The notes: generated from the letters alone by a model not told the origin. A DNA stretch of 56,451 nucleotides from Staphylococcus simiae (GCF_002902085.1 NZ_PPQR01000096.1:4238-60688); one strand, 5' to 3'. Positions 1-11,023 are shown, counted from the first letter of the stretch. Made by a program: numbers and translations.

Positions 1-49
1 GTTTTAAAATTATTCATTTTTTATTTATCAGCCCTAAAAATAGTGAACC
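1..49 (+). mobile_element. 3' tail of a MITE-like repeat cut by the window edge
   Basis: The first 49 bases match the right end of the complete element at 11310-11543: an AT-rich run with TTATTCATTTTTTATTTATC, then a CCT and the terminal AGTGAACC, one base off AGAGAACC. The rest of the element would lie to the left of the window. The target-site duplication cannot be checked because the left end is missing. Confidence 0.6.
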
Positions 50-54
50 CAAAA

Positions 55-100
55 AATTCGGTTGGTAAGATAACGTTCAAATTATCTTATCAACCGAATT
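55..100 (-). terminator. Intrinsic terminator of the nucleoside transporter gene
   Basis: A 19-bp stem (55-73 with 82-100, one G-T pair) closes an 8-nt loop. Read on the minus strand it is followed by a T-run (complement of A51-A56), so it terminates the leftward gene ending at 124. It directly abuts the MITE-like tail. Confidence 0.85.
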
Positions 101-123
101 TTATTATAGAACCTTTTTATAGA

Positions 124-1338
124 TTAAATGAAGAAACCAGCAATTGCTGCAGAAATGAATGATACAAGTGTAGCGCCAAATAATAATTTTAAACCAAAAC
201 GGGCTACCATATCACCTTTTTTATCATTAAGTGATTTAATTGCACCAGAGATGATACCGATAGAACTGAAGTTTGCAAAAGATACTAAAAATACAGATGT
301 AACACCTTTAGCATGTTCAGTAATACCATCTAATTTGCCAAGTGCCTGCATAGCAACAAATTCATTAGAAAGTAATTTAGTAGCCATGACAGATCCTGCT
401 TGTACAGCTTCGTTCCATGGAACACCAACTAAAAATGCAAATGGAGCAAAGACAAAACCAATTAATGTTTGGAAATCCCAAGAAATTTGACCACCAGATG
501 CTAGGCTAAATATACCACTAACGATTCCGTTTAATAATGCAATAATAGCAATATAACCAATTAACATGGCACCAACAATCACTGCAACTTTAAATCCATC
601 TAAAATATATTCTCCCAACATTTCGAAGAAGGATTGATTTTTAGTTTCTCCTTCATCTACTAACAACTTATCATCTTCTTCATTAACTCTATATGGATTG
701 ATAATTGAAGCGACGACAAAACCACCAAATAAGTTAAGTACGACTGCAGTTACAACATATTTGGGTTCAATTAAAGTGAAATAAGCACCAATAATTGAAG
801 CAGATACTGTAGACATAGCAGAAGCAGTTAATGTGTATAAACGTTGCTTAGGTATGTATGGTAATTGTTTTTTTAATGAAATAAATACTTCTGATTGACC
901 TAAAATAGCTGCGGCTACAGCATTATATGATTCTAAACGGCCCATACCATTTATTTTAGAAATTAAAAATCCTAATACATTAATTATCAATGGTAGAATT
1001 CTTGTATATTGCAAAATACCTATAATTGCCGAAATAAATACAATTGGCATTAGAACACTTAAGAAAAACGGAGGTTGATCTGCTTTGACAAATTTAAATC
1101 CACCAAAAACAAAATTAACACCATCTGCAGCTTTTAATAACAAGTAATTAAACCCGCTAGAAATACCACCAATAACCGAAATACCAATAGTAGTCTTCAA
1201 TAATAAAAAGGCAAAAACAAGTTGTATAACTAGTAAAATACCAACATATTGCCAGCGAATATTCTTTTTATCTGAGCTAAATAAAAACGCAAGTGCTAAA
1301 AAGAAAATAATCCCTATAATTCCAATTAGAATATGCAT
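124..1338 (-). CDS. nupC: NupC-type concentrative nucleoside transporter
   Basis: This 404-residue very hydrophobic protein has the length and segment pattern of the CNT (NupC) family, which imports nucleosides with protons or sodium across the cytoplasmic membrane. Family-like stretches are GQSEVFISLKKQLPYI around residue 147 and a C-terminal region containing VSFANFSSIGIISG. The ATG start follows a GGGGA ribosome site. The gene is divergent from ctsR and holds the same place as nupC in other staphylococci. The exact nucleoside range cannot be read from sequence. Confidence 0.85.
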   Translation of the reverse strand: MHILIGIIGIIFFLALAFLFSSDKKNIRWQYVGILLVIQLVFAFLLLKTTIGISVIGGISSGFNYLLLKAADGVNFVFGGFKFVKADQPPFFLSVLMPIVFISAIIGILQYTRILPLIINVLGFLISKINGMGRLESYNAVAAAILGQSEVFISLKKQLPYIPKQRLYTLTASAMSTVSASIIGAYFTLIEPKYVVTAVVLNLFGGFVVASIINPYRVNEEDDKLLVDEGETKNQSFFEMLGEYILDGFKVAVIVGAMLIGYIAIIALLNGIVSGIFSLASGGQISWDFQTLIGFVFAPFAFLVGVPWNEAVQAGSVMATKLLSNEFVAMQALGKLDGITEHAKGVTSVFLVSFANFSSIGIISGAIKSLNDKKGDMVARFGLKLLFGATLVSFISAAIAGFFI

Positions 1339-1431
1339 ATAATCCCCATTCCTTTAATTTTTTCTACAATCTATCATACAATAAATTGTAAAGGCTAACA
1401 CCATAAATTTTTGAAAATATATAAACAAATT

Positions 1432-1490
1432 GGTTGAAAAAGGTCAAAGTAGGTCATATAATATAGTCAAAGAAGGTCAAAAAGGGGTGA
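1432..1490 (+). promoter_or_regulatory. ctsR operon promoter with overlapping CtsR operators
   Basis: A sigma-A promoter, TTGAAA (1434-1439), 17-bp spacer, TATAAT (1457-1462), is covered by CtsR heptads (consensus GGTCAAA). AGTCAAAGAAGGTCAAA (1465-1481) is one tandem pair at the start-site region. GGTTGAA (1432), AGGTCAAA (1441-1448) and AGGTCAT (1451) form a second set over the -35 and spacer. At least five heptads sit in 50 bp, which indicates tight autorepression of the operon, relieved by heat or by arginine phosphorylation of CtsR. Confidence 0.9.
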
Positions 1491-1495
1491 TATAC

Positions 1496-1957
1496 ATGCA
1501 CAATATGTCGGACATCATAGAACAATACATCAAACACTTATTTGAAGAGTCAAATGAAGATGTCGTTGAGATTCAAAGAGCGCATATTGCTCAACGGTTC
1601 GATTGTGTCCCTTCACAATTAAACTATGTCATTAAAACGAGATTTACGAATGAACATGGTTATGAGATAGAAAGTAAACGTGGTGGCGGTGGATATATTC
1701 GAATCACAAAAATTGAAAATAAAGATGCAACAGGTTATATTAATCATTTATTACAATTAATAGGACCTTCTATATCACAGCAACAATCATACTATATAAT
1801 AGATGGTTTATTGGATAAAGCTTTAATTAATGAACGAGAAGCTAAAATGATTCAAGCCGTTATTGATCGCGAAACATTAGCGATGGATATGGTTTCAAGA
1901 GATATTATTAGAGCAAATATTTTAAAAAGATTACTGCCAGTAATTAATTATTATTAA
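1496..1957 (+). CDS. ctsR: CtsR, repressor of class III heat-shock genes
   Basis: CtsR is the dimeric repressor of clp genes in Firmicutes. The 153-residue length matches staphylococcal CtsR. The protein has an N-terminal winged helix, with R62 and the glycine-rich wing GGGG at 63-66 that enters the minor groove and senses heat. I chose the ATG at 1496, after AAGGGGTGA, because upstream codons in the same frame lie inside the operators and promoter. It is the first gene of ctsR-mcsA-mcsB-clpC and represses its own promoter through the adjacent heptads. Confidence 0.97.
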   Translation: MHNMSDIIEQYIKHLFEESNEDVVEIQRAHIAQRFDCVPSQLNYVIKTRFTNEHGYEIESKRGGGGYIRITKIENKDATGYINHLLQLIGPSISQQQSYYIIDGLLDKALINEREAKMIQAVIDRETLAMDMVSRDIIRANILKRLLPVINYY

Positions 1958-1981
1958 TATTTATATAAATGAGGTGTTTAT

Positions 1982-2533
1982 GTGCTTTGTGAAAATTGCC
2001 AACTGAATGAAGCGGAAATTAAATTAAAAGTAACAAGTAAACACGGCACCGAAGAAAAATGGGTTTGTCAAACATGTGCACAGGGTAATCATCCTTGGAA
2101 TTCATCTCAAGATCATTCATTAGATCAAGAACACCAAGATGATATTGAAGAAGCATTTGTTGTAAAACAAATTTTGCAACATTTAGCTACAAAACACGGC
2201 ATTGATTTTCAAGAAATAGCGTTTAGAGAAGAAAAGCGGTGTCCAAGTTGCCAAATGACATTGAAAGATATTGCACATGTAGGTAAATTTGGTTGTTCAG
2301 AGTGCTTTACAACTTTTAAAGATGATATTTATGATATTGTACGTAGAGTTCAAGGTGGTCAATTTGAGCACGTTGGAAAAACACCACAATCATCATATAA
2401 AAAATTAGCATTGAAAAGAAAAATAGAAGAAAAAAATCAATATTTATCAACATTGATTGAAGAACAAAACTTTGAGGAAGCAGCGATTGTAAGAGATGAA
2501 ATTAAAGCCCTTAAAGATGAGAGTGAGGTTTAA
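1982..2533 (+). CDS. mcsA: McsA, zinc-binding activator of the McsB arginine kinase
   Basis: McsA binds and activates McsB and stabilises CtsR. The 183-residue protein has four CxxC pairs (C3/C6, C29/C32, C87/C90, C105/C108), which form zinc-binding knuckles, and a C-terminal UVR motif around 155-180 (KIEEKNQYLSTLIEEQNFEE region) like the ClpC linker. The start is GTG at 1982, spaced correctly from GAGGTG. It is followed by mcsB after 4 bases. Confidence 0.95.
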   Translation: MLCENCQLNEAEIKLKVTSKHGTEEKWVCQTCAQGNHPWNSSQDHSLDQEHQDDIEEAFVVKQILQHLATKHGIDFQEIAFREEKRCPSCQMTLKDIAHVGKFGCSECFTTFKDDIYDIVRRVQGGQFEHVGKTPQSSYKKLALKRKIEEKNQYLSTLIEEQNFEEAAIVRDEIKALKDESEV

Positions 2534-2537
2534 CTAG

Positions 2538-3545
2538 ATGGCTAATGATATTCATGAAAATATTAGTGAATGGATGAAAAGTAACCAAGAAAATCCCATC
2601 ATTATGTCATCAAGAATACGACTAGCACGAAATTTAGATAATCATGTACATCCACTAATGTATAAAAATGAACAGGATGGCTTTAGAGTAATAAACGAAG
2701 TTCAAGATGCTTTGCCAAAATTTGATTTACTACGTTTAGATCAACTTGATCAACAAAGTAAAATGAAAATGGTAGCTAAACATCTTGTTAGTCCTGAATT
2801 GATTAAACAGCCAGCTGCTGCAGTATTAGTGAACAACGATGAATCTTTAAGTGTCATGTTAAATGAAGAAGACCATATTCGTATTCAATCAATGGGAACA
2901 GATATTGCGTTACAAGAGCTTTATAAAAAAGCATCAGAGATAGATGATGAATTAGATAAACAACTTGACATAAGTTTTGATGAACAATTAGGCTACTTAA
3001 CGACATGTCCTACAAATATTGGTACAGGTATGAGAGCTAGTGTGATGCTACACTTACCTGGATTATCAATAATGAAAAGAATGTCTAGAATAGCACAAAC
3101 CATTAACCGTTTTGGTTATACAATTAGAGGTATATATGGTGAAGGGTCTCAAGTATATGGCCATATGTATCAAGTTTCAAATCAACTTACACTTGGTAAA
3201 TCTGAAACTGAAATTATTGAAACACTTACTGAAATTGTTAATCAAATTATTCAAGAAGAAAAGCAAATTCGTCAAAGATTAGATATATATAATAAACTAG
3301 AAACAGAAGATAGAGTACATCGTTCTTTAGGAATTTTACAAAATTGTAGAATGATATCGATGGAAGAAGCTTCATATAGATTAAGTGAAGTTAAATTAGG
3401 TATAGATTTAAGTTATATCAAATTACAAAATTTCAAATTTAATGAATTAATGGTTGGCATTCAATCTCCATTTTTATTAGATGAAGAAGAAGAAATAGAT
3501 ATAAAAGTTAAAAGAGCAGAATTATTGAGAAAACATATAAAATAG
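2538..3545 (+). CDS. mcsB: McsB, protein arginine kinase
   Basis: McsB phosphorylates arginines of CtsR and of damaged proteins, marking them for ClpCP. At 335 residues it has the phosphagen-kinase fold: [10 protein letters not shown] at 24-33, the acidic NEEDH at 109-113, and the catalytic loop [14 protein letters not shown] with Cys157. The C-terminal domain, which regulates the kinase, is full length. It starts 4 bases after mcsA and ends 13 bases before clpC, so the three are translated from one message. Confidence 0.96.
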   Translation: MANDIHENISEWMKSNQENPIIMSSRIRLARNLDNHVHPLMYKNEQDGFRVINEVQDALPKFDLLRLDQLDQQSKMKMVAKHLVSPELIKQPAAAVLVNNDESLSVMLNEEDHIRIQSMGTDIALQELYKKASEIDDELDKQLDISFDEQLGYLTTCPTNIGTGMRASVMLHLPGLSIMKRMSRIAQTINRFGYTIRGIYGEGSQVYGHMYQVSNQLTLGKSETEIIETLTEIVNQIIQEEKQIRQRLDIYNKLETEDRVHRSLGILQNCRMISMEEASYRLSEVKLGIDLSYIKLQNFKFNELMVGIQSPFLLDEEEEIDIKVKRAELLRKHIK

Positions 3546-3558
3546 GAGGTTTTTATAT

Positions 3559-6009
3559 ATGCTATTTGGTAGATTAACAGAGCGTGCACAGCGTGTATTA
3601 GCACACGCACAAGAAGAAGCAATCCGCTTGAATCATTCTAATATAGGAACAGAACATTTATTGTTAGGTTTAATGAAAGAACCAGAAGGTATAGCTGCTA
3701 AAGTATTAGAAAGTTTTGATATTACAGAAGATAAAGTAATCGAAGAAGTTGAAAAATTAATTGGTCATGGTCAAGATCATGTGGGTACATTACATTATAC
3801 ACCTAGAGCTAAAAAAGTGATTGAATTATCAATGGATGAAGCAAGAAAATTACATCACAATTTTGTAGGAACAGAGCATATCTTGCTTGGTTTAATTCGT
3901 GAAAATGAAGGTGTTGCAGCAAGAGTATTTGCTAATCTTGATTTAAATATTACCAAAGCACGTGCACAAGTAGTTAAAGCACTAGGTAATCCAGAAATGA
4001 ATAACAAAAATGCCCAAACTAGCAAAGCTAATAATACGCCGACATTAGATAGTTTAGCACGAGACTTAACAGTTATTGCAAAAGATGGAACACTGGATCC
4101 TGTTATTGGAAGAGATAAAGAAATTACTAGAGTAATTGAAGTATTAAGTCGTCGTACTAAAAACAACCCAGTATTAATTGGTGAACCGGGAGTAGGTAAA
4201 ACTGCAATAGCAGAAGGTCTTGCTCAGGCAATAGTCAAAAATGAAGTTCCAGAAACTTTAAAAGATAAACGTGTCATGTCACTAGATATGGGAACTGTAG
4301 TTGCAGGTACTAAATATCGTGGTGAATTTGAAGAACGTTTGAAAAAGGTTATGGAAGAAATTCAACAAGCAGGTAATGTCATTTTATTCATCGATGAATT
4401 ACACACACTTGTTGGTGCAGGTGGTGCAGAAGGTGCAATAGATGCATCTAACATCTTAAAACCAGCATTGGCTCGTGGAGAGCTACAATGTATAGGTGCA
4501 ACAACATTAGATGAATATCGTAAAAATATTGAAAAAGATGCTGCACTAGAAAGACGTTTCCAACCAGTTCAAGTTGATGAACCAACAGTTGAAGATACAG
4601 TAGAAATACTTAAAGGATTACGTGATAGATACGAAGCGCATCATCGTATTAATATTTCTGATGAAGCATTAGAAGCGGCAGTAAGATTAAGTAATCGATA
4701 TGTTTCAGACAGATTTTTACCAGACAAAGCAATTGATTTAATCGATGAAGCATCTTCAAAAGTAAGATTGAAAAGTCATACTACACCAACTAATTTAAAA
4801 GAAATAGAACAAGAAATTGAAAAAGTTAAAAACGAAAAAGATGCAGCAGTACATGCACAAGAATTTGAAAATGCTGCAAACTTACGTGATAAACAAACTA
4901 AACTTGAAAAGCAATATGAAGAAGCAAAAAATGAATGGAAAAATACTCAGAATGGTATGAGTACTTCATTATCAGAAGAAGATATAGCTGAAGTTATTGC
5001 TGGATGGACAGGTATTCCATTAACTAAAATTAATGAAACAGAATCCGAAAAATTACTAGGATTAGAAGATACGTTACACGAAAGAGTTATTGGCCAAAAA
5101 GATGCCGTTAATTCAATCAGTAAAGCAGTAAGACGTGCCCGTGCCGGATTAAAAGATCCTAAACGTCCAATTGGTAGCTTTATTTTCTTAGGACCAACAG
5201 GGGTAGGTAAAACTGAATTAGCACGTGCATTAGCGGAATCAATGTTTGGCGATGATGATGCAATGATTCGTGTTGATATGAGTGAATTTATGGAGAAACA
5301 TGCAGTGAGTAGATTAGTTGGAGCACCTCCAGGATATGTTGGTCATGACGATGGTGGTCAACTTACTGAAAAAGTAAGACGTAAACCATATTCAGTGATT
5401 CTATTTGATGAAATTGAAAAAGCGCATCCTGATGTCTTTAATATTCTTTTACAAGTATTAGATGATGGACATTTAACTGATACAAAAGGGCGTACAGTAG
5501 ATTTCAGAAATACAATCATTATTATGACTTCAAATGTCGGTGCTCAAGAATTACAAGATCAACGTTTTGCAGGATTTGGTGGTGCAAGTGAAGGTCAAGA
5601 TTATGAAACAATCCGTAAAACAATGATGAAAGAATTGAAAAATGCATTCCGTCCAGAATTCTTGAACCGTGTAGATGATATTATTGTCTTCCATAAACTT
5701 TCTAAAGATGAATTAAAAGAAATAGTTACAATGATGGTTAAAAAATTAACTGATAGATTATCTGAACAAAATATTAATATTAAAGTAACAGATAAAGCGA
5801 AAGATAAAATTGCTGAAGAAGGATACGATCCAGAATATGGTGCAAGACCATTAATTAGAGCAATTCAAAAAACAATTGAAGATAATCTAAGTGAATTAAT
5901 ATTAGATGGTAATAAAATAGAAGGTAAAGAAGTTACTGTTGATCATGATGGTAAAGAATTCAAATATGATATTCAAGAACCATCAATGAAAGAAGAAGTA
6001 ACAGAATAG
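3559..6009 (+). CDS. clpC: ClpC, AAA+ unfoldase of the ClpCP protease
   Basis: ClpC is a Hsp100 ATPase that unfolds substrates, including arginine-phosphorylated proteins, for ClpP. The 816 residues show two N-terminal Clp_N repeats (about 1-145), AAA domain 1 with Walker A GEPGVGKT at 208-215, a UVR-containing coiled-coil middle domain near 420-460, and AAA domain 2 with GPTGVGKT at 545-552. It is the last gene of the CtsR operon, with a clear AGGAGG site and a terminator 50 bp downstream. Confidence 0.98.
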   Translation: MLFGRLTERAQRVLAHAQEEAIRLNHSNIGTEHLLLGLMKEPEGIAAKVLESFDITEDKVIEEVEKLIGHGQDHVGTLHYTPRAKKVIELSMDEARKLHHNFVGTEHILLGLIRENEGVAARVFANLDLNITKARAQVVKALGNPEMNNKNAQTSKANNTPTLDSLARDLTVIAKDGTLDPVIGRDKEITRVIEVLSRRTKNNPVLIGEPGVGKTAIAEGLAQAIVKNEVPETLKDKRVMSLDMGTVVAGTKYRGEFEERLKKVMEEIQQAGNVILFIDELHTLVGAGGAEGAIDASNILKPALARGELQCIGATTLDEYRKNIEKDAALERRFQPVQVDEPTVEDTVEILKGLRDRYEAHHRINISDEALEAAVRLSNRYVSDRFLPDKAIDLIDEASSKVRLKSHTTPTNLKEIEQEIEKVKNEKDAAVHAQEFENAANLRDKQTKLEKQYEEAKNEWKNTQNGMSTSLSEEDIAEVIAGWTGIPLTKINETESEKLLGLEDTLHERVIGQKDAVNSISKAVRRARAGLKDPKRPIGSFIFLGPTGVGKTELARALAESMFGDDDAMIRVDMSEFMEKHAVSRLVGAPPGYVGHDDGGQLTEKVRRKPYSVILFDEIEKAHPDVFNILLQVLDDGHLTDTKGRTVDFRNTIIIMTSNVGAQELQDQRFAGFGGASEGQDYETIRKTMMKELKNAFRPEFLNRVDDIIVFHKLSKDELKEIVTMMVKKLTDRLSEQNINIKVTDKAKDKIAEEGYDPEYGARPLIRAIQKTIEDNLSELILDGNKIEGKEVTVDHDGKEFKYDIQEPSMKEEVTE

Positions 6010-6056
6010 AAATAAGGCATAAATTAATACACACATGCTCAATATAAATAATGTTG

Positions 6057-6087
6057 ACACCTTTCCACGGAGGAAAGGTGTTTTTTT
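6057..6087 (+). terminator. Terminator of the ctsR-clpC operon
   Basis: A 10-bp hairpin (6057-6066 with 6072-6081), ACACCTTTCC/GGAAAGGTGT, is followed by a run of T. Confidence 0.9.
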
Positions 6088-6418
6088 ACGAATTTTTACT
6101 AATAATTAAAAAAGGAGAATTGTAATAACATAAGTAACTATTAGTAAAAATGAATGATTGATGAATACAACAAAATGTAGGGGCTTTTTGTATTCATTGA
6201 TAAACAACACAAACATTTAATCAGATAAAGTTGCATTTTTATTATATGGTTGTGATTATCAAAAATATAAAGATAATTAATAAGTGAACTAACTATTAAT
6301 ATTACAATTGAGCGATATCGTTTTAAAAATTTTTAATCAAGAATAAAGATATTAGATTTGTCAGAATGACATTGTACGTATAAAATAGATGTGTTCAAAA
6401 GAAAGTGGAGGTGCAATA
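6088..6418 (+). promoter_or_regulatory. clpC-radA intergenic region with radA promoter
   Basis: No gene is visible in these 330 bases. A perfect 10-bp inverted repeat, ATGAATACAA (6161-6170) and TTGTATTCAT (6188-6197), surrounds a 17-nt loop and lacks a T-tail, so it is not a typical terminator. A likely sigma-A promoter for radA is TTGTCA (6358-6363), 17-bp spacer, TAAAAT (6381-6386). Confidence 0.55.
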
Positions 6419-7783
6419 TTGGCCAAGAAAAAAGTGATTTTCGAATGTATGGCTTGCGGATACCAATCACCAAAATGGATGGGTAAATGTCCAAACTGTG
6501 GTGGTTGGAATCAAATGGAAGAAATTGTTGAAAAAGCATCTAGTCCAAAACACGGTGTGAAAACAAAAGAAGTTGCAAGTAAAGTACAAAAGTTAAATAG
6601 CATTCATCATGAATCAACACCTAGAATATTAACTGAATCAGCAGAATTCAATCGCGTGCTAGGTGGAGGAATTGTTAATGGTTCTCTAGTTTTAATCGGA
6701 GGAGATCCTGGTATTGGGAAATCAACCCTATTACTTCAAATTTGTGCATCATTATCACAAAAGAAAAAAGTGTTATATATAACAGGTGAAGAATCATTAA
6801 ATCAAACTAAATTACGGGCTGATCGTTTAGATGAAGATTCAAGTGAATTGCAAGTTTTAGCTGAAACAGACTTAGAAGTTATTTATCAAACAGTGAAAGA
6901 AGAACAACCAGATTTATTAGTTGTAGACTCTATTCAAACTATTTATCATCCGGAAATATCATCAGCGCCTGGTTCAGTTTCACAAGTGAGAGAGAGTACA
7001 CAAAGTTTAATGAATATTGCAAAACAAATGAATATTGCAACATTCATTGTTGGTCATGTTACGAAAGAAGGACAAATTGCTGGTCCGCGTTTATTAGAAC
7101 ATATGGTTGATACTGTTTTATATTTTGAAGGTGATGAACATCATGCGTATAGAATTCTACGAGCAGTAAAAAATCGTTTTGGTTCAACGAATGAAATGGG
7201 TATTTTTGAAATGAAACAAAGTGGTTTGAAAGGTGTCAATAACCCATCTGAGATGTTTTTAGAAGAACGTTCAGCTAATGTACCAGGATCTACAATAGTA
7301 GCAACAATGGAAGGTACAAGACCATTACTTATTGAAGTTCAAGCTTTAGTTACACCAACGACTTTTAATAATCCGAGAAGAATGGCAACAGGAATAGATC
7401 ATAATAGGCTTAGCTTATTAATGGCAGTACTTGAAAAAAAGGAAAACTACTTATTACAACAACAAGACGCTTATATTAAAGTTGCCGGTGGAGTTAAATT
7501 GACAGAACCTGCTGTTGACTTAAGTGTAATTGTTGCGACAGCATCTAGTTTTAAAGATAAAGCTGTAGATGGTTTAGACTGTTATATAGGAGAAGTTGGT
7601 TTGACTGGAGAAGTTAGAAGAGTTTCACGTATAGAACAACGTGTACAAGAAGCAGCGAAGCTTGGATTTAAGAGAGTAATTATACCTAAAAATAATATCG
7701 GAGGCTGGTCATTTCCAGAAGGTATACAGGTTATTGGTGTAACATCGGTTCATGAAGCATTATCATTTGCCCTACATTCATAG
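6419..7783 (+). CDS. radA: RadA, DNA repair branch-migration helicase
   Basis: RadA (Sms) is a RecA-like, DnaB-type helicase that extends recombination intermediates. At 454 residues it has a C4 zinc finger (C10, C13, C24, C27), Walker [10 protein letters not shown] at 94-102, the RadA motif KNRFG, and a C-terminal Lon-protease-like domain. I chose the TTG at 6419, after GTGGAGGTG, since [15 protein letters not shown] is the family's usual N-terminus. It is followed 24 bp later by the PIN/TRAM gene, probably in one transcript. Confidence 0.95.
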   Translation: MAKKKVIFECMACGYQSPKWMGKCPNCGGWNQMEEIVEKASSPKHGVKTKEVASKVQKLNSIHHESTPRILTESAEFNRVLGGGIVNGSLVLIGGDPGIGKSTLLLQICASLSQKKKVLYITGEESLNQTKLRADRLDEDSSELQVLAETDLEVIYQTVKEEQPDLLVVDSIQTIYHPEISSAPGSVSQVRESTQSLMNIAKQMNIATFIVGHVTKEGQIAGPRLLEHMVDTVLYFEGDEHHAYRILRAVKNRFGSTNEMGIFEMKQSGLKGVNNPSEMFLEERSANVPGSTIVATMEGTRPLLIEVQALVTPTTFNNPRRMATGIDHNRLSLLMAVLEKKENYLLQQQDAYIKVAGGVKLTEPAVDLSVIVATASSFKDKAVDGLDCYIGEVGLTGEVRRVSRIEQRVQEAAKLGFKRVIIPKNNIGGWSFPEGIQVIGVTSVHEALSFALHS

Positions 7784-7807
7784 TACAACTGGAAAGGAGT
7801 TTCTGAC

Positions 7808-8866
7808 GTGAATTTTATACGCTTGATGGTCATTGCGATTTATATCGTAATCGGTAGTACTTTAGGAATTATTATTATACCAGGCATAGTTAAAGATATT
7901 GGTTTATCTGGCATGCATATTTTTAAAAATCACTACATTGATGGCATGATAGGTATCATTATCATGTTCTTACTATTTGGACTCTTTATTAAACGTATCG
8001 CTGGTGCTATTAAAGAACTAGAACAATTTATCTTACGTAGAAGTGCAGTTGAAATACTTTTTGCGACAGTAGGTCTTATTTTCGGATTATTAATATCGGT
8101 AATGGTATCATTTATTTTTGAGTTAATTGGTGATTCAATTTTTAATCACTTTGTACCAATTATCATTACTTTTATACTTTGTTATTTAGGTTTTCAATTT
8201 GGCTTGAAAAAAAGAGACGAAATGTTAATGTTCTTGCCGGAAAACATCGCACAATCCATGTCACAACATACTAGAAGCGCTAGTCCCAAAATTATAGATA
8301 CCAGTGCTATTATCGATGGGAGAATTTTAGATGTACTAAAATGTGGCTTTATGGATGGAACTATTTTAATTCCACAAGGTGTTATAAATGAATTACAAAT
8401 TGTTGCCGATTCTACAGACAGTGTTAAAAGAGAAAAAGGACAAAGAGGCTTAGATATTTTAAATCAATTATATGATTTAGAACATCCGTCAAAGGTTGTT
8501 AATCCAACAAAGTCACACAGTGATATTGATACAATGTTAATCAAATTAGCTAAAAATTATCATGCAAGTATCATTACAACGGATTTTAATTTAAATAAAG
8601 TTTGTCATGTCAACGGAATTACGGCATTAAATGTTAACGATTTATCGGAAGCAATTAAACCAAATGTCCATCAAGGTGATCAACTCCATTTATTACTAAC
8701 AAAAATGGGTAAGGAAGCGGGACAAGCTGTAGGCTATTTAGATGATGGAACAATGGTAGTTGTCGATCATGCAAAAGAATTAATTGGTCAACATGTACAA
8801 TTAGAAGTTGTTAGTCTATTACAAACATCCTCAGGAAGAATTGTCTTTGCTAAAAGAACTGATTAG
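7808..8866 (+). CDS. YacL-like membrane protein with PIN and TRAM domains
   Basis: This 352-residue protein has about four N-terminal membrane segments (residues 1-145), then a PIN nuclease-like domain starting at KIIDTSAIIDGRILDVL (D164 is a probable metal ligand), with further acidic residues such as the NELQ and TTDFN motifs. It ends in a short TRAM RNA-binding domain. The family (YacL) is conserved next to radA in Firmicutes. RNA cleavage is likely from the PIN fold, but substrate and role are unknown to me. GTG start after AAAGGAG. Confidence 0.85.
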   Translation: MNFIRLMVIAIYIVIGSTLGIIIIPGIVKDIGLSGMHIFKNHYIDGMIGIIIMFLLFGLFIKRIAGAIKELEQFILRRSAVEILFATVGLIFGLLISVMVSFIFELIGDSIFNHFVPIIITFILCYLGFQFGLKKRDEMLMFLPENIAQSMSQHTRSASPKIIDTSAIIDGRILDVLKCGFMDGTILIPQGVINELQIVADSTDSVKREKGQRGLDILNQLYDLEHPSKVVNPTKSHSDIDTMLIKLAKNYHASIITTDFNLNKVCHVNGITALNVNDLSEAIKPNVHQGDQLHLLLTKMGKEAGQAVGYLDDGTMVVVDHAKELIGQHVQLEVVSLLQTSSGRIVFAKRTD

Positions 8867-9259
8867 AAATGACAATGTTAATCATTAAGAAATAAAGTAA
8901 CTTATTACTATTAGCAACATAAACACATGACTTATCAAACATAAAATATAGTGCTAAAATATATTTTAGTTATGTTAATAAAAAAGGGATTAAGTAAAGA
9001 CAAAATTTGTATTTAAAAAATAAATAATTCTAGAAAATTTTGATCTTTATTGATAAATAGTGAATGATTGGCATCACTTAACAAAAGTTAATTAAATTAT
9101 TTGAGATAGCAATCAAGTAATTATGTTATGATAAATCAATGTAATTAATAAAAGTGGCGTCATTTTTGATGAATGTTGTCGATGCAATTGGCATACAAAA
9201 ATGGTAGTATACACAACTTAAAATTAATATTAGATAAGAAGAATTTAGGAGTGAACATG
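8867..9259 (+). promoter_or_regulatory. AT-rich gltX upstream region with an extended -10
   Basis: This 390-base gap holds no convincing gene. An extended -10, TGTTATGAT (9124-9132), lies about 125 bases before gltX; no good -35 accompanies it. I see no T-box sequence here, unlike the region upstream of cysE. Confidence 0.4.
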
Positions 9260-10714
9260 ATGAGCGAACGAATTAGAGTAAGATATGCACCTAGCCCAAC
9301 TGGATATTTGCATATTGGTAACGCGAGAACAGCTTTATTCAATTATTTATTTGCTAAACATTATAATGGCGATTTTGTTATCCGTATTGAAGATACAGAT
9401 AAGAAACGAAATTTAACAGATGGTGAGTCTTCACAATTTGATAATTTAAAATGGTTAGGCCTAGATTGGGATGAATCAATGGATAAAGATAAAGGTTATG
9501 GTCCTTATCGCCAATCTGAACGTCAACATATTTATGAACCATTAATTGAACAATTATTAGCTGAAGATAAGGCTTATAAGTGTTATATGACTGAAGAAGA
9601 GTTAGAAGAAGAACGTGAAGCTCAAATTGCACGTGGTGAAATGCCACGTTATGGTGGACAACATGCTCATTTAACTGAAGAGCAACGTCAACAATTTGAA
9701 GAAGAAGGGCGTCAGCCAGCAATTCGTTTCCGCGTACCTCAAAATAAAACGTATAGTTTTAATGATATGGTTAAAGGAGAAATATCATTCGATTCAAACG
9801 GTATTGGTGATTGGGTTATTGTAAAAAAAGATGGTGTACCTACTTATAATTTTGCTGTAGCTATCGATGACCATTTTATGGAAATTAGTGATGTAATTCG
9901 CGGAGATGATCATATATCTAATACACCTAAACAATTAATGATTTATGAAGCATTCGGCTGGGAAGCACCACGTTTTGGACATATGTCACTTATTGTCAAT
10001 GAAGAACGTAAAAAGTTAAGTAAACGTGATGGTCAAATTTTACAATTTATTGAGCAATATCGTGATTTAGGATATTTACCAGAAGCGTTATTTAACTTCA
10101 TTGCATTATTAGGTTGGTCACCAGAAGGTGAAGAAGAACTGTTCAGTAAAGAAGAATTTATAAAGATTTTTGATGAAAAACGTCTATCAAAATCACCAGC
10201 ATTCTTCGATAAACAAAAATTAGAATGGGTTAACAATCAATATATGAAACAAAAAGACCCAGAAACAGTATTCCAAATGGCGTTACCACATCTTATTAAA
10301 GCAAATTTAATTCCTGAAAATCCATCTGAAGAGGATTTAGCTTGGGGACGTAAATTAATTGCACTTTATCAAAAAGAAATGAGTTATGCGGGCGAAATCG
10401 TTCCATTATCAGAAATTTTCTTCCAAGAAATGCCAGAACTTGGTGAAGAAGAACAACAAGTGATGAACGGGGAACAAGTACCAGAACTAATGTCTCATTT
10501 ATATGGTAAATTAGAAGTTTTAGAACCTTTTGAAGCGGCTGATATTAAGAAAACAATTAAAGAAGTTCAAAAGGAAACTGGTATTAAAGGTAAACAATTG
10601 TTTATGCCAATTCGTGTAGCAGTAACTGGTCAAATGCATGGGCCAGAATTACCTAATACGATTGAAGTGTTAGGCAAAGAAAAAGTATTGCAACGATTAA
10701 AAAAATACGTATAA
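9260..10714 (+). CDS. gltX: Glutamyl-tRNA synthetase
   Basis: A class I aminoacyl-tRNA synthetase that charges tRNA-Glu. In staphylococci this enzyme is also expected to misacylate tRNA-Gln for GatCAB. At 484 residues it shows the HIGH-type motif HIGNA at 18-22 and the KMSKS-equivalent KLSKR at 252-256. Two ATG codons are adjacent (9257 and 9260); I chose 9260, which gives [20 protein letters not shown], the family N-terminus, with a better gap to AGGAGTG. A structured repeat follows the stop. Confidence 0.97.
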   Translation: MSERIRVRYAPSPTGYLHIGNARTALFNYLFAKHYNGDFVIRIEDTDKKRNLTDGESSQFDNLKWLGLDWDESMDKDKGYGPYRQSERQHIYEPLIEQLLAEDKAYKCYMTEEELEEEREAQIARGEMPRYGGQHAHLTEEQRQQFEEEGRQPAIRFRVPQNKTYSFNDMVKGEISFDSNGIGDWVIVKKDGVPTYNFAVAIDDHFMEISDVIRGDDHISNTPKQLMIYEAFGWEAPRFGHMSLIVNEERKKLSKRDGQILQFIEQYRDLGYLPEALFNFIALLGWSPEGEEELFSKEEFIKIFDEKRLSKSPAFFDKQKLEWVNNQYMKQKDPETVFQMALPHLIKANLIPENPSEEDLAWGRKLIALYQKEMSYAGEIVPLSEIFFQEMPELGEEEQQVMNGEQVPELMSHLYGKLEVLEPFEAADIKKTIKEVQKETGIKGKQLFMPIRVAVTGQMHGPELPNTIEVLGKEKVLQRLKKYV

Positions 10715-10732
10715 TTAAAGAACATATAAATT

Positions 10733-10951
10733 GGGAGTGGGACAGAAATAATTATGTCAAAACAAATTATTTCGTAGATGCCCGTCTTGCACATTAATGT
10801 AAAATCCACACATGGATTTTTGATGACGGGTCCCTTCCACCCCGGCAAAACTGACTAGGTTTGTAAAATGTTGATAAATCAACATTTTACAAATTAGACA
10901 GTTACTGCCAAATGCTTAATATTAAGTATAAATGCTTTATGTCCCAGGCTC
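10733..10951 (+). repeat. Structured staphylococcal intergenic repeat (type A)
   Basis: About 219 bases downstream of gltX begin GGGAGTGGGACA and end TGTCCCAGGCTC, an imperfect terminal inverted repeat. Inside are a perfect 16-bp hairpin with a 2-base loop (10860-10875/10878-10893), an 8-bp hairpin (10801-10820) and a CCCGTC/GACGGG pairing across it. It carries GGGTCCCTTCC, also present in the MITE-like element and resembling the STAR repeat core of staphylococci. Sequences with the same ends are common between genes in S. aureus. No clear target duplication. It may end the gltX transcript. Confidence 0.7.
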
Positions 10952-11023
10952 TTGAAAAAATGAAAGTAACAAATTAAGATGAAATTGTGTAATTTAAGTC
11001 GTCTTTGTAAAAGTAATATAAAT

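Noticed and set aside
6333-6539. 68-codon minus-strand open frame before radA
   Set aside because: It covers the radA promoter and start on the other strand and shows no family features.
9028-9046. CodY-like AATTCTAGAAAATT upstream of gltX
   Set aside because: Four mismatches to the 15-mer; too weak to claim in such AT-rich DNA.
10630-10848. 72-codon minus-strand open frame over the gltX end and type A repeat
   Set aside because: It overlaps gltX codons and a structured repeat; no start signals.
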